Shown in pieces: positions 16,198-23,989 of a stretch of DNA of 64,000 bases. The stretch's first letter is position 1, and the number at the start of each line of letters is the position of its first letter. The notes beneath the pieces were generated by a model. The model searched no databases, had not been told where the DNA came from, and saw only the letters and a list, made by a program, of their open reading frames with translations. Source of the DNA: an uncultured Geobacteraceae bacterium (GTDB taxonomy: Bacteria; Desulfobacterota; Desulfuromonadia; Geobacterales; Pseudopelobacteraceae); the NCBI GenBank assembly GCA_903852495.1, contig CAINRC010000027.1:1-64000 (forward strand). Reading direction: 5' to 3'. The translations under genes and the position numbers were made by a program.

Positions 16198-16231
16198 ACT
16201 ATATCAGTTAGAATGTTACAGGAGTGTTTCA
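16198..16231 (-). promoter_or_regulatory. PhoB-like box and -10 upstream of the 60-aa/RMD1 pair
   Basis: On the plus strand TGTTACA (16214-16220) and TGTTTCA (16225-16231) are 11 bp apart. On the minus strand TATAGT at 16203-16198 follows about 10 bp downstream. Confidence 0.6.
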
Positions 16232-16276
16232 AGCGTGTAAAACTTGCGTCACGCCGCCAGGTTCGGCCTTGTCAGT

Positions 16277-17473
16277 CTATAACTCAGGCCACTCACCACC
16301 ATCGATGATGACTGTCGGCAGCCCCATCGGTCCCAGCACCTTCAGAAACGGTTCCGGGTCAAACTGCTCCATGTTCCAGACGCCTGATTCATGCCACGTG
16401 CCGGTCAGCATCATAATGGCACCGACCACAGCCGGTACGCCGGTGGTATAGCTGATGGCCTGGGACTGGACCTCTTTGTAGCAGGCTTCATGGTCGCAGA
16501 TATTGTAGATGTACACCTGCTTCTTCTGGCCATCCTTGGTGCCTCTGGCAATGACGCCGATACAGGTTTTACCTTTGGTCAGCGGGCCAAGGCTGCCAGG
16601 GTCCGGGAGGAGCGTCTTGAGGAACTGGATGGGGACTATCTTCTGGCCGTTGAATTCCACCTCGTCGATGCGGGTCATGCCGACGTTTTGTAGCACCTCC
16701 AGGTGCTTCAGGTAGTTGTCCGAGAAGGTCATCCAGAACTGGGCTTTCTTGATGGTGGGGATATGCTTGACGATGGACTCCATCTCTTCGTGGTAGAGAC
16801 GGTAGCAGTTCATGGGCCCGATCCTCTCGGGGAAGTTGAAAATCCGCTTGGTGGAGAGCGCCGGGGATTCGACAAACTGGCCGTTTTCCCAGTGGCGGCA
16901 GGTAGCGGTCACTTCGCGGATATTGATCTCCGGATTGAAGTTGGTGGCAAACGGTTGACCGTGGGAGCCGGCGTTGGCGTCGATAATATCGATCTCTTCA
17001 ACGACATCGAGATATTTTTTGGCAGCCAGGGCGGTATAGACATTGGTTACGCCCGGGTCGAACCCGGAACCGAGCAGGGCCATGATGCCGGCCTGTTTGA
17101 ACCTGTCCTGATAGGCCCACTGCCAGGAGTATTGGAACTTCGCAGTATCCAGTGGTTCGTAATTGGCGGTGTCGAGATAGTCAACGCCGGTTTCCAGGCA
17201 GGCATCCATGATGTGCAGATCCTGATAGGGAAGCGCCACATTGATGACCAGCTTTGGTTGCACCTGTTTGATCAGGGCTACAAGCTCAGGGACGTTGTCG
17301 GCATCCACCTGAGCGGTAGTAATGCTGTTGCCCAGCTGAGCGGCAATGGTGTCGCACTTGGACTTGGTCCGGGATGCCAGGGTTATCTCGCTGAAGATGT
17401 CGCGGCGCTGAGCGCATTTGTGAGTAACAACCTGGCCGACGCCGCCGGCACCGATGATAAGTATTTTGCTCAT
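16277..17473 (-). CDS. Carboxynorspermidine dehydrogenase (saccharopine dehydrogenase family)
   Basis: This 398-residue oxidoreductase has an N-terminal Rossmann motif GAGGVGQVV (residues 8-16) and the saccharopine-dehydrogenase substrate domain (LGSGFDPGVTNVY, DANAGSHGQPFATNF). Length and motifs fit the carboxynorspermidine/carboxyspermidine dehydrogenase branch, which condenses aspartate semialdehyde with a diamine in the alternative spermidine pathway. The decarboxylase partner is not in this window. The gene is translationally coupled to the preceding 55-residue zinc-ribbon frame (stop and start 2 bp apart). Confidence 0.85.
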   Translation of the reverse strand: MSKILIIGAGGVGQVVTHKCAQRRDIFSEITLASRTKSKCDTIAAQLGNSITTAQVDADNVPELVALIKQVQPKLVINVALPYQDLHIMDACLETGVDYLDTANYEPLDTAKFQYSWQWAYQDRFKQAGIMALLGSGFDPGVTNVYTALAAKKYLDVVEEIDIIDANAGSHGQPFATNFNPEINIREVTATCRHWENGQFVESPALSTKRIFNFPERIGPMNCYRLYHEEMESIVKHIPTIKKAQFWMTFSDNYLKHLEVLQNVGMTRIDEVEFNGQKIVPIQFLKTLLPDPGSLGPLTKGKTCIGVIARGTKDGQKKQVYIYNICDHEACYKEVQSQAISYTTGVPAVVGAIMMLTGTWHESGVWNMEQFDPEPFLKVLGPMGLPTVIIDGGEWPEL

Positions 17474-17475
17474 TA

Positions 17476-17643
17476 TTACCTCTTGGCTCGAAGGGCTTGA
17501 CCTGATGGTTTGTTACGCATTTCCGGATGATCAAATTTCCAATACCCACATATAAAGCACCGGCAGCCATCAACTACTCCGGTTTCGTGGAAAATTTGAT
17601 GATTCATTATCCCAATCTTGGCTCTACATTTTGGACATGTCAT
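17476..17643 (-). CDS. Small four-cysteine (zinc-ribbon) protein
   Basis: A 55-residue frame starts with the ATG at 17643 (AAGGGA upstream) and ends at TAA 17476-17478, only 2 bp before the dehydrogenase ATG. It begins MTCPKCRAKIG and has a second pair CRCFICGYW, so CxxC and CxxC knuckles about 27 residues apart suggest a zinc ribbon. The end of the frame supplies AGAGG, the ribosome binding site of the dehydrogenase gene, so the two are coupled. No function can be assigned. Confidence 0.65.
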   Translation of the reverse strand: MTCPKCRAKIGIMNHQIFHETGVVDGCRCFICGYWKFDHPEMRNKPSGQALRAKR

Positions 17644-17672
17644 GTTGAGATCCCTTTTTCATGGAGTCAATA

Positions 17673-17888
17673 TCATACTGCGGCGCAATACTCACTTGGG
17701 TCATAATCATTGTCTGTTTCAGATATATTGTCGCGGCTTTCCAGGTCTTGACCTAGCTGGGTTAGCGCCTTAAATGCGATGACAATTGATTCTTTGGCGG
17801 GCCTTTCAGTGCACTCGTCGTAGGCATTCTTCAAGGCTATTATAGCGGTATGGGTTAGAATATTTGTATTGAGATGTGAGATATCCAT
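17673..17888 (-). CDS. Small hypothetical acidic protein
   Basis: The 71-residue protein has a strong ribosome binding site (AAAAAGGAG) before the ATG at 17888. It is predicted helical with an acidic C-terminal tail (ETDNDYDPSEY) and matches no family I recognise. It lies 29 bp upstream of the zinc-ribbon frame and downstream of a terminator, so it probably begins a short operon ending with the dehydrogenase. Confidence 0.6.
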   Translation of the reverse strand: MDISHLNTNILTHTAIIALKNAYDECTERPAKESIVIAFKALTQLGQDLESRDNISETDNDYDPSEYCAAV

Positions 17889-18024
17889 GACTGACTCCTT
17901 TTTAAGGTTTTTGGTACCACCGTAATTAATCTGATCAGAAATACTAGCAAAGAAATGATTACAATAGGGTGCCAGGTTAGCTAAACCTTTGTGACATCAC
18001 TGGCTTGATGATACTGAAAAAAAT

Positions 18025-18054
18025 GCGCGGGAACCTGGTACTTGGTTCCCGCGC
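18025..18054 (-). terminator. Intrinsic terminator of the metallophosphoesterase gene
   Basis: GCGCGGGAACC (18025-18035) pairs perfectly with GGTTCCCGCGC (18044-18054) around an 8-base loop. On the minus strand it is followed by ATTTTTTTC. Confidence 0.85.
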
Positions 18055-18107
18055 CATTGCATGAAGATGTGTTGCAAATAATCCGACTGGCAATTGTCAA
18101 TATGTAA

Positions 18108-19481
18108 CTATTTTATGCGAGGCGTGAGACCTACCGTTGCAACTGAACCGGTGTCAGACCCAAACGTTCCAGTCTTCCAGCGATATTCCCGAACAGTCAT
18201 CATCTTGGCCGTAGAGTCAATCGAGATGACCTGGTAGGAAAGCCGATCAGTGTCCACACACGTGCCACCTACAACGATACCAGCAGCCGCTGAGGTACAG
18301 GAAGATGTTTTCGCATTTACGCCCGTAGCTTCGCCTTTCATCGGGGAATCAACACGGAACCATGGGAGATAGACCGGATTTGAAACCGGATCAGGACCTT
18401 TGTAACAGCCGGTTGTATTTAGCGGATCACCGGTCAACTTATTGCCATTGGCGTCACAGGTACCCAGGTCATTGTAATTGGTATTACCGTGGAAATAGGC
18501 AACAATGTTTTTATGGCGCTGGAGGAAACGCACAAAAGTCCTCTGTGCGGCGATGGTGTCCGATGTAGCTGTCGTAGCTGTCGGCGACACATTTACCAGG
18601 AGGTTTTCAAAGCCGGCGGTCCACATTGTTGCTGCCACAGGCGAAGTAGGATCGGTTAGATGTTTTGCCTCGGTATCCGGCTGATCGTGGGTCATAATGA
18701 CGGCAGGAGTAGTTGAGCTGATCGTTGCAAGATCTTTCTCCATCCACGCCTGCGCATCAAGGTCGGGCCACATGCTGATGAACATGAAATGCACGCCGGC
18801 AATATCTCTGGAATAGTACACCTTGTTAGCAGGGTCCTGATATGTTGAAAAATTATACGATGCCTGAGCAGCTGCCTTGGTTGATGTGTCAAAAGTACCC
18901 GATTTGACAAACAGGTTGTAGAGAGTGGCCATGACAGTACCGTCAAACGTATTGGGCCCACTGCCGTTGTTCAGGGGCTTGGTTGCACTTGCGCTACCGT
19001 TGTTATAACCGATCGCATTTGAAACATCATGATTGCCGGCGAACAACAGCGTCGGGAACTTGAGGGTACCAATAAAACCGGAATTAAACTGATTCCATGA
19101 ATCCCAGGCCGGCTGAATCTGAGCATATCCTGAAGTCGGGTCTGCCTGCATACGATTTGAGATGTCTCCACCTTGGACAACATAGTTGATGCTTCCAATA
19201 ACTGCACCGGCATTCACGCCACCATCGCTTGGTAACTTTACTGTGGGCATGGTGTTCATAACCGAAACCATGGCTGAGTTGACCTGCTGGGCATTGCTGT
19301 AACCACTGAAAGCGTATGCGGCAGCGCGTTTGATGCCGTAATGTGCATCCGAAGTGTACAAAAGCGTTGCGGTTGTGGCTGGTTGAGCGACGCTATCACT
19401 GCCACAGCCACTTATCATGCTGGACAAAGCCATCACAGCTGCCACCGAGGCATAAGCAAATTTCTTTTTCACTACATTCAT
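18108..19481 (-). CDS. Secreted calcineurin-like metallophosphoesterase lipoprotein
   Basis: The 457-residue protein starts with a lipoprotein signal (lipobox ISGC, Cys26). It then shows the ordered metallophosphoesterase motifs: TSDAHYG (metal D-x-H), VQGGDISN (GD), FAGNHDVSN (GNHD), IMTHDQPD, and a late FHGNTN in place of the usual GHxH. It should hydrolyse phosphoesters outside the cytoplasm. A PhoB-like site upstream suggests induction by phosphate starvation, making it a phosphate-scavenging phosphatase. The altered last motif may change metal binding. A strong terminator follows. Confidence 0.8.
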   Translation of the reverse strand: MNVVKKKFAYASVAAVMALSSMISGCGSDSVAQPATTATLLYTSDAHYGIKRAAAYAFSGYSNAQQVNSAMVSVMNTMPTVKLPSDGGVNAGAVIGSINYVVQGGDISNRMQADPTSGYAQIQPAWDSWNQFNSGFIGTLKFPTLLFAGNHDVSNAIGYNNGSASATKPLNNGSGPNTFDGTVMATLYNLFVKSGTFDTSTKAAAQASYNFSTYQDPANKVYYSRDIAGVHFMFISMWPDLDAQAWMEKDLATISSTTPAVIMTHDQPDTEAKHLTDPTSPVAATMWTAGFENLLVNVSPTATTATSDTIAAQRTFVRFLQRHKNIVAYFHGNTNYNDLGTCDANGNKLTGDPLNTTGCYKGPDPVSNPVYLPWFRVDSPMKGEATGVNAKTSSCTSAAAGIVVGGTCVDTDRLSYQVISIDSTAKMMTVREYRWKTGTFGSDTGSVATVGLTPRIK

Positions 19482-19537
19482 TTTCCATCCCCCCTGAAAA
19501 AATAATAAATCTTAGACAGATTTACTAACACAAGCAT

Positions 19538-19555
19538 GGTTACAACAGTGTTCCG
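19538..19555 (-). promoter_or_regulatory. PhoB-like box upstream of the phosphatase gene
   Basis: On the plus strand GGTTACA (19538-19544) and TGTTCCG (19549-19555) are 11 bp apart. The second half-site is weak. Confidence 0.45.
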
Positions 19556-19610
19556 ATACAGTAAATGTTTGCATACGGTCTTCAAACACGCCCACTCATT
19601 TGTCAGACTT

Positions 19611-19638
19611 GTAACCATATCGTTACCCGTTCGTTATC
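19611..19638 (+). promoter_or_regulatory. Triple PhoB-like half-sites upstream of the lipid kinase gene
   Basis: GTAACC (19611), GTTACC (19622) and GTTATC (19633) are each exactly 11 bp apart. TATGGT at 19654-19659 is a likely -10, which places the transcript start about 8 nt before the ATG. Confidence 0.55.
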
Positions 19639-19673
19639 CAAGAAAACAAAAAATATGGTATGACTGCACCATC

Positions 19674-20540
19674 ATGAAACCATTCCTGTTCATCAACCCA
19701 CTATCAGGCAGCTATGCCCGCAAAAGAATCAACATGGTTATCACCCGGCTTAAAAATGCCGGAATGTCTCCGACTGTTTTTTCTGTATCAACTCCAACAG
19801 AAATATTCTCCTGCTGTCGGCAGATCAATGAAACTGCCGAGAATCCGCTGGTAATCGTTGCCGGGGGTGATGGGACCATCAATTTGGTGGTAAATGGTCT
19901 TCAGCCGGGCAGTGTTACATTGGCGGTGCTTCCCATGGGGACGTCCAATGTTCTTGCCGCCGAACTCGGAATCAAATCGATCAAATATGGTATCAAGCGA
20001 ATCCTGAAGGGGAAAACGAGGGCACTCTCGGTGGGACTGCTGCATCTGGAGCAGGGTAGTTACCGTTTTCTGCTCATGGCCGGAGTTGGACTTGATGGTT
20101 CAGTGGTCAGGGACGTCTGGCCTCTGGGAAAGCGCCTTTTGAAGCAGGGAGCGTATGCACTTTCTGCACTTTTCAGCACCTTCAAATGGGACCGGAGCAT
20201 GATCGAAGTCATTACTTCTGACAGACAGGTTACCTGTCACAGTGCCATAGTATGCAGCGCTTCGCGCTATGGGGGAGATTATATTATCTCTCCCGAAGGG
20301 GATGTTTTCTCACCCGAGCTTACCGCAGTCTGTATCAGTAAAAACAGACGGAGAAACTATGTGAGGCTGGCAATAGAACTGCTTCGCGGAAAGGCCGATA
20401 CCAGTAACGAACTCATCCGGATTCCGGCTGACGGCCTTGAAATCCGTGGCGTCAAGCCGATTCAGATAGATGGTGACTTTGTAGGATACAGCCCGGCCCG
20501 CATCAACTCGGTACCCAATTTTGCCCGTATCATTGTTTGA
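19674..20540 (+). CDS. Diacylglycerol kinase family lipid kinase
   Basis: The 288-residue protein has the DAGK catalytic signature: FINPLSGSYA at the start, the nucleotide loop VAGGDGTIN (about residues 62-70), LPMGTSNVLA, and a C-terminal beta domain ending with IQIDGDF. Relatives such as DgkB, YegS and BmrU phosphorylate diacylglycerol or other lipids, returning diacylglycerol to phosphatidate. The ATG at 19674 is chosen because the motif begins there. No Shine-Dalgarno is visible and the predicted leader is very short. Behind a PhoB-type array it may serve lipid remodelling during phosphate starvation. Its end overlaps the next gene. Confidence 0.85.
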   Translation: MKPFLFINPLSGSYARKRINMVITRLKNAGMSPTVFSVSTPTEIFSCCRQINETAENPLVIVAGGDGTINLVVNGLQPGSVTLAVLPMGTSNVLAAELGIKSIKYGIKRILKGKTRALSVGLLHLEQGSYRFLLMAGVGLDGSVVRDVWPLGKRLLKQGAYALSALFSTFKWDRSMIEVITSDRQVTCHSAIVCSASRYGGDYIISPEGDVFSPELTAVCISKNRRRNYVRLAIELLRGKADTSNELIRIPADGLEIRGVKPIQIDGDFVGYSPARINSVPNFARIIV

Positions 20541-22707
20541 TAAAAGCCAACGGCTGTTTTTTCTGACGTCCCTGATTTCGGCGTATTTTACGTGTGTCAC
20601 TCAGGCCTCCGCACTGGACATATCCATCGACGTATCAGAGCGGCTTTGTTCGAATCCCGTAGCCTACCTGGCAATTGTGGATGCCGCTGAACTTATTCGC
20701 CACTCTTCCCCTCAAACAAGCGTCAAACACAACGCCCGAAGCAGCCACGTGAGGATCGTTCTTCCCGATGTTACTGCCAACAGAGAAAGGTGTGCTCCCG
20801 GCCCTTCGGTACGGCCCTATTTTTGTACCGCCGTTCCAGACGCTTCATATCGATGGCAGTCACAAAGAGTAAAAGGAACCATCACCCTTGTTTTAAAAGC
20901 GGGAACACCTGAAGGCGTTGCGGCAGGGCTATACGGACTATTGCAGGAAAAGCTCGGCTTCAGATTCTATCATCCCAAAGAAAATATTCCGCCTTCTCTC
21001 GATGGCTGGCCTCTCCCGGATCAGTTTACATTTGAAGGTTCGCCACGCTTTGAAAAGAGGGGCTTTCATCTCCACACACTGCACCCGACGGAACTGACAG
21101 AACAACTCCACGACCCTTCATACCCAAATGCCTTTGAAGAGGTGAAAACCTATGTCGACTGGCTGGCTCGAAACGGACAGAATACATTTCAGTTCTTTCT
21201 GCTGAGAGGAGTCGACCGGGAAAAATGGCCAGCGCACGCCCGCCGAATTGTGTCCTATGCCCAAAGTCGAGGACTTCGCTGCGGTATCCAGATTTCTCTG
21301 TCCATGATCCAGCAGCAGGCGTTTCAGGCGATCACCCTGTTACGCCCCTATCCGTCATATCAGCAGCAGGTCGATGACACCCTGGCCTGGCTGTTCCAAG
21401 CGCCATGGGACTATGTAAGTCTGGACGTGACGCTGGGTGAGCATCTGCCGTTTCTGGATAAACTGCTGCCTGACGTTCAGATGCATATCGAACAGCAGGT
21501 GGAAAAACGTTACGGGGCTCGGCTTATGTACGCCACCCATGTGATCTGCCCCAAAGACGGTGAAAAGGTGCGTCGCCCCAAACTCCCCAACAGCGGGATC
21601 ATGATCCACACCGTCATGTGCTATTCAGCTTCGGAGGCCAATGCGCCGGTGTACGGCAATAAAAACCAGAGATTCATGCTCGACGCTGCGATAGCTGAAA
21701 ATAAACGCCGCGAAACCTGGTACTGGCCTGAGTCATCCTATTGGGTTGGTTTTGACTCTTCGGTGCCACTCCTGCTTTTGCCGTACCTTGATGCCAGATG
21801 GAACGATATTGAAACCATGGCGAAGCTTGGTGTGAGCGGACATCTTACGTTCTCGTCCGGATGGGAATGGGGATATTGGCTGGTTGATTGGAGTATTGCC
21901 CGCTGGTCGTGGCAACTGAAGGATAACGGTAAAAATCGTTTGACGACACCCTTGTCGAGGCTGGCGGAACTGTGCAAAGACCGGGAAATTCAAAGACTCA
22001 TGGCTCAAGCGTTGCGTCTACAGAACAGGTATCTGAAAGATAAAGAGCTGTTGCGCTATATGTCGGCCCTGGCGCCATTTTCTGAGTTACCGCATCCTTT
22101 CGATAAGCCATTTCAACCAGAGCCGAAGTTTCATTACGATTGGCTACTGAATGAGGCTTCGCCTGTTGAAGCAACATTGGTACTCGGCTTGCCAGTGAAA
22201 GATCTTGAAAAGTACGCGCTTCTTATGAATGACGTTGTAGAGCGGTTGGAGGGTAGAATCGAGCAACTACACAGGGGAGAAGAGATTGGAGAACTACAGT
22301 TCAGGTTGCTATCAGAACTTGAGCGAGGATTACGGGTCACCTCTTTGCGAGCTACTCACCGGGCTTTGACGTTGAAGGCGTTATTGGCCAAACGTGAAGA
22401 GCACACCGCTAACCTGAATCATAACAACTTTTCCGAGCCGTTGCTAGCATCGGCTCTTCTGGTACGAAAGAAAGCCCAGGCCATTGTTCAGCGTCAGGAA
22501 GATATTTACAGATACCCTGTAGATCAGGTCGCACGACAACGTACAAGCATGACCGCCTATCCGTTTGGCTACCTCTACCCAGCATCAAACCTGTATTTCT
22601 GGGAGCGTGAAGAGGAACAGGTTCGTCATGAGCGCTTCGACGCACTGTTCATGAATCTGTGGGACGTACAACGTACGTTGGGACTGGAGAGTTTGTTTTT
22701 AAGATGA
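20521..22707 (+). CDS. Secreted glycoside-hydrolase-like protein (GH20/GH67-type N-terminal domain)
   Basis: The roughly 728-residue protein starts at TTG 20521 or TTG 20533, overlapping the lipid kinase by up to 20 bp. No ATG is available before the signal peptide, which is hydrophobic to about residue 32 (TQASA). Residues about 90-150 (GTPEGVAAGLYGLL, LGFRFYHP) match the small alpha/beta domain that precedes the barrel in GH20 hexosaminidases, alpha-glucuronidases and DUF4838 proteins. The rest looks like a TIM barrel plus a helical tail. Catalytic residues could not be assigned. Coupling to a lipid kinase hints at work on a glycolipid or polysaccharide outside the cytoplasm. Confidence 0.55.
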   Translation: MPVSLFDKSQRLFFLTSLISAYFTCVTQASALDISIDVSERLCSNPVAYLAIVDAAELIRHSSPQTSVKHNARSSHVRIVLPDVTANRERCAPGPSVRPYFCTAVPDASYRWQSQRVKGTITLVLKAGTPEGVAAGLYGLLQEKLGFRFYHPKENIPPSLDGWPLPDQFTFEGSPRFEKRGFHLHTLHPTELTEQLHDPSYPNAFEEVKTYVDWLARNGQNTFQFFLLRGVDREKWPAHARRIVSYAQSRGLRCGIQISLSMIQQQAFQAITLLRPYPSYQQQVDDTLAWLFQAPWDYVSLDVTLGEHLPFLDKLLPDVQMHIEQQVEKRYGARLMYATHVICPKDGEKVRRPKLPNSGIMIHTVMCYSASEANAPVYGNKNQRFMLDAAIAENKRRETWYWPESSYWVGFDSSVPLLLLPYLDARWNDIETMAKLGVSGHLTFSSGWEWGYWLVDWSIARWSWQLKDNGKNRLTTPLSRLAELCKDREIQRLMAQALRLQNRYLKDKELLRYMSALAPFSELPHPFDKPFQPEPKFHYDWLLNEASPVEATLVLGLPVKDLEKYALLMNDVVERLEGRIEQLHRGEEIGELQFRLLSELERGLRVTSLRATHRALTLKALLAKREEHTANLNHNNFSEPLLASALLVRKKAQAIVQRQEDIYRYPVDQVARQRTSMTAYPFGYLYPASNLYFWEREEEQVRHERFDALFMNLWDVQRTLGLESLFLR

Positions 22708-22712
22708 AAAAA

Positions 22713-22773
22713 CCGGTTAGGTCTTTGCTGGTGTCCTGCCGCAACGGAAAAACGTGTGTAAAGGCCTAACCGG
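22713..22773 (-). terminator. Bidirectional terminator hairpin
   Basis: CCGGTTAGG at 22713-22721 pairs with CCTAACCGG at 22765-22773. After one mismatch CTTT (22723-22726) pairs with AAAG (22760-22763). On the minus strand a run of six T follows at once, and on the plus strand a T run follows after about 10 nt. It separates the convergent genes. Confidence 0.65.
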
Positions 22774-22780
22774 GCAGCGC

Positions 22781-23080
22781 CTATTTTTTAACTTTCTTCA
22801 CGACTTTCTTTACAGTAGCGTCTTCTTTTGGGGCCTTTTCTTCAGATGCTGGTGCAGCGGCTTTTACTCTTACTTTTGCTTTGTCCGCACTTTTCGGGAT
22901 TTTGATGCCCAGATGCTTTTCGATTCCTGAAATCGCTTCACCGCCGTTTTTCCGGTATTTTTGATATCCCACGGCAATCTCATTGTGGACTCTTATAAAA
23001 GCTGCCAGTTTGGGAATCAGTGTAATCAGTGTTTTTAAATCCTCCGTTAATGCTACAGCCGACTTTTCTTTTTTTCCCAT
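22781..23080 (-). CDS. Lys/Ala-rich small protein with polycationic tail, PhoB-type promoter
   Basis: The 99-residue protein starts at the ATG at 23080, preceded by GGGAGG; an ATG at 23101 would place that site inside the gene. Residues 1-65 are helical (LKTLITLIPKLAAFIRVHNE, then a segment ending ISGIEKHLGI). Residues 66-99 are a Lys/Ala/Pro-rich tail ending KKVVKKVKK. Such tails bind DNA or polyphosphate. The gene has the best -10 element seen (TATAAT) next to a perfect PhoB-type repeat, so strong phosphate-starvation expression is expected. It is downstream of a ParA ATPase. Function is unknown; a granule- or nucleoid-binding partner is an inference. Confidence 0.7.
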   Translation of the reverse strand: MGKKEKSAVALTEDLKTLITLIPKLAAFIRVHNEIAVGYQKYRKNGGEAISGIEKHLGIKIPKSADKAKVRVKAAAPASEEKAPKEDATVKKVVKKVKK

Positions 23081-23142
23081 TTCCGCCTCCCGTTTATTCA
23101 AATGAGGTAATTGTACGTATGGTTTGAAAAAGTTTCAAGAAT

Positions 23143-23170
23143 ATTATACGGTTGTAACACGACTGTAACA
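23143..23170 (-). promoter_or_regulatory. PhoB box and TATAAT promoter of the Lys-rich protein gene
   Basis: TGTAACA occurs at 23153-23159 and again at 23164-23170, exactly 11 bp apart. On the minus strand TATAAT at 23148-23143 follows. The half-site is nearly palindromic, so orientation cannot be read from it, but the -10 points to the minus-strand gene. Confidence 0.7.
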
Positions 23171-23206
23171 ATTTTATGTCTCGGAAAAAACTGCCGGGCC
23201 TATTGG

Positions 23207-23953
23207 CTATTTCAATTTCGTCCGCTGAACAAGCTCTGTCCATAGCTGGTCGAACAATGCGGCGGCCAGGTTTTTTGGTGCAAACATACCAACGGGAGAC
23301 CTGCGCACTCCCATATATTCAATGACAGAAAGGTAGGGAATGGTGGTTTGCATCACACCCGGCACCCGGTTCTCTTCGTCAATAATAGTATCAACATGGA
23401 GTTTCTTGCGTTTATCAACCATAGAGAAGAACGGCATCACCTTGAGTGTCAGCTTTTTATGCTCGCTCACGTACTCCATGATCTGCTCATAGGTTCTCAG
23501 GGACAACGTGGTTGGAATGAGCGGCACCAGCATGACGTCAGCCGAATTGAAGATATTTTCCGAGACCAGTGAAAAGCTGGGAGGACAGTCCAGAAGTATG
23601 ACATCGTAATCATCTTCAAAGCGGCTCAAGAACTCGTTCATGCGCTTTTTAGGTTTCTTTTCACTGTCAAGAAACAGATCCATATGCCGGTAGGAAAAAT
23701 CTGACGGCAGCAAGTCAAGGTTTTCAATATCGGTTTCCTTAACCAGTCCGCTAATAGCCTTGGTCTTGAACAGCTTCTTTGTGCCGCCTTTGACCTCGGC
23801 CTTGATATTAAAATAATAACTTGAGGCTCCTTGTGAATCCAAATCCCACAGGAGCGTTTTCAAGCCGCTTTTAGCGCAAGAGTAGGCAAGGTTGACACAA
23901 GTGGCCGTTTTGCCAACGCCTCCTTTGATATTGTAGACGGCAATTACTTTCAT
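23207..23953 (-). CDS. ParA/MinD-family ATPase
   Basis: The 248-residue protein has the deviant Walker A KGGVGKTA (residues 10-17), DLDSQGASS (Walker A') and VILLDCPPS (Walker B), typical of ParA ATPases that pattern cargo on the nucleoid or membrane. There is no N-terminal HTH, so it is of the small orphan type. No parB gene or parS site is seen. Its neighbours are a CorA-like transporter upstream and a Lys-rich small protein downstream. This setting suggests partitioning of a cytoplasmic cargo rather than a replicon. Polyphosphate granules are one possibility given the surrounding genes. Confidence 0.85.
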   Translation of the reverse strand: MKVIAVYNIKGGVGKTATCVNLAYSCAKSGLKTLLWDLDSQGASSYYFNIKAEVKGGTKKLFKTKAISGLVKETDIENLDLLPSDFSYRHMDLFLDSEKKPKKRMNEFLSRFEDDYDVILLDCPPSFSLVSENIFNSADVMLVPLIPTTLSLRTYEQIMEYVSEHKKLTLKVMPFFSMVDKRKKLHVDTIIDEENRVPGVMQTTIPYLSVIEYMGVRRSPVGMFAPKNLAAALFDQLWTELVQRTKLK

Positions 23954-23989
23954 GAATCCCTCCGTTATGGCTTGGTGTAATGTGTCGCT

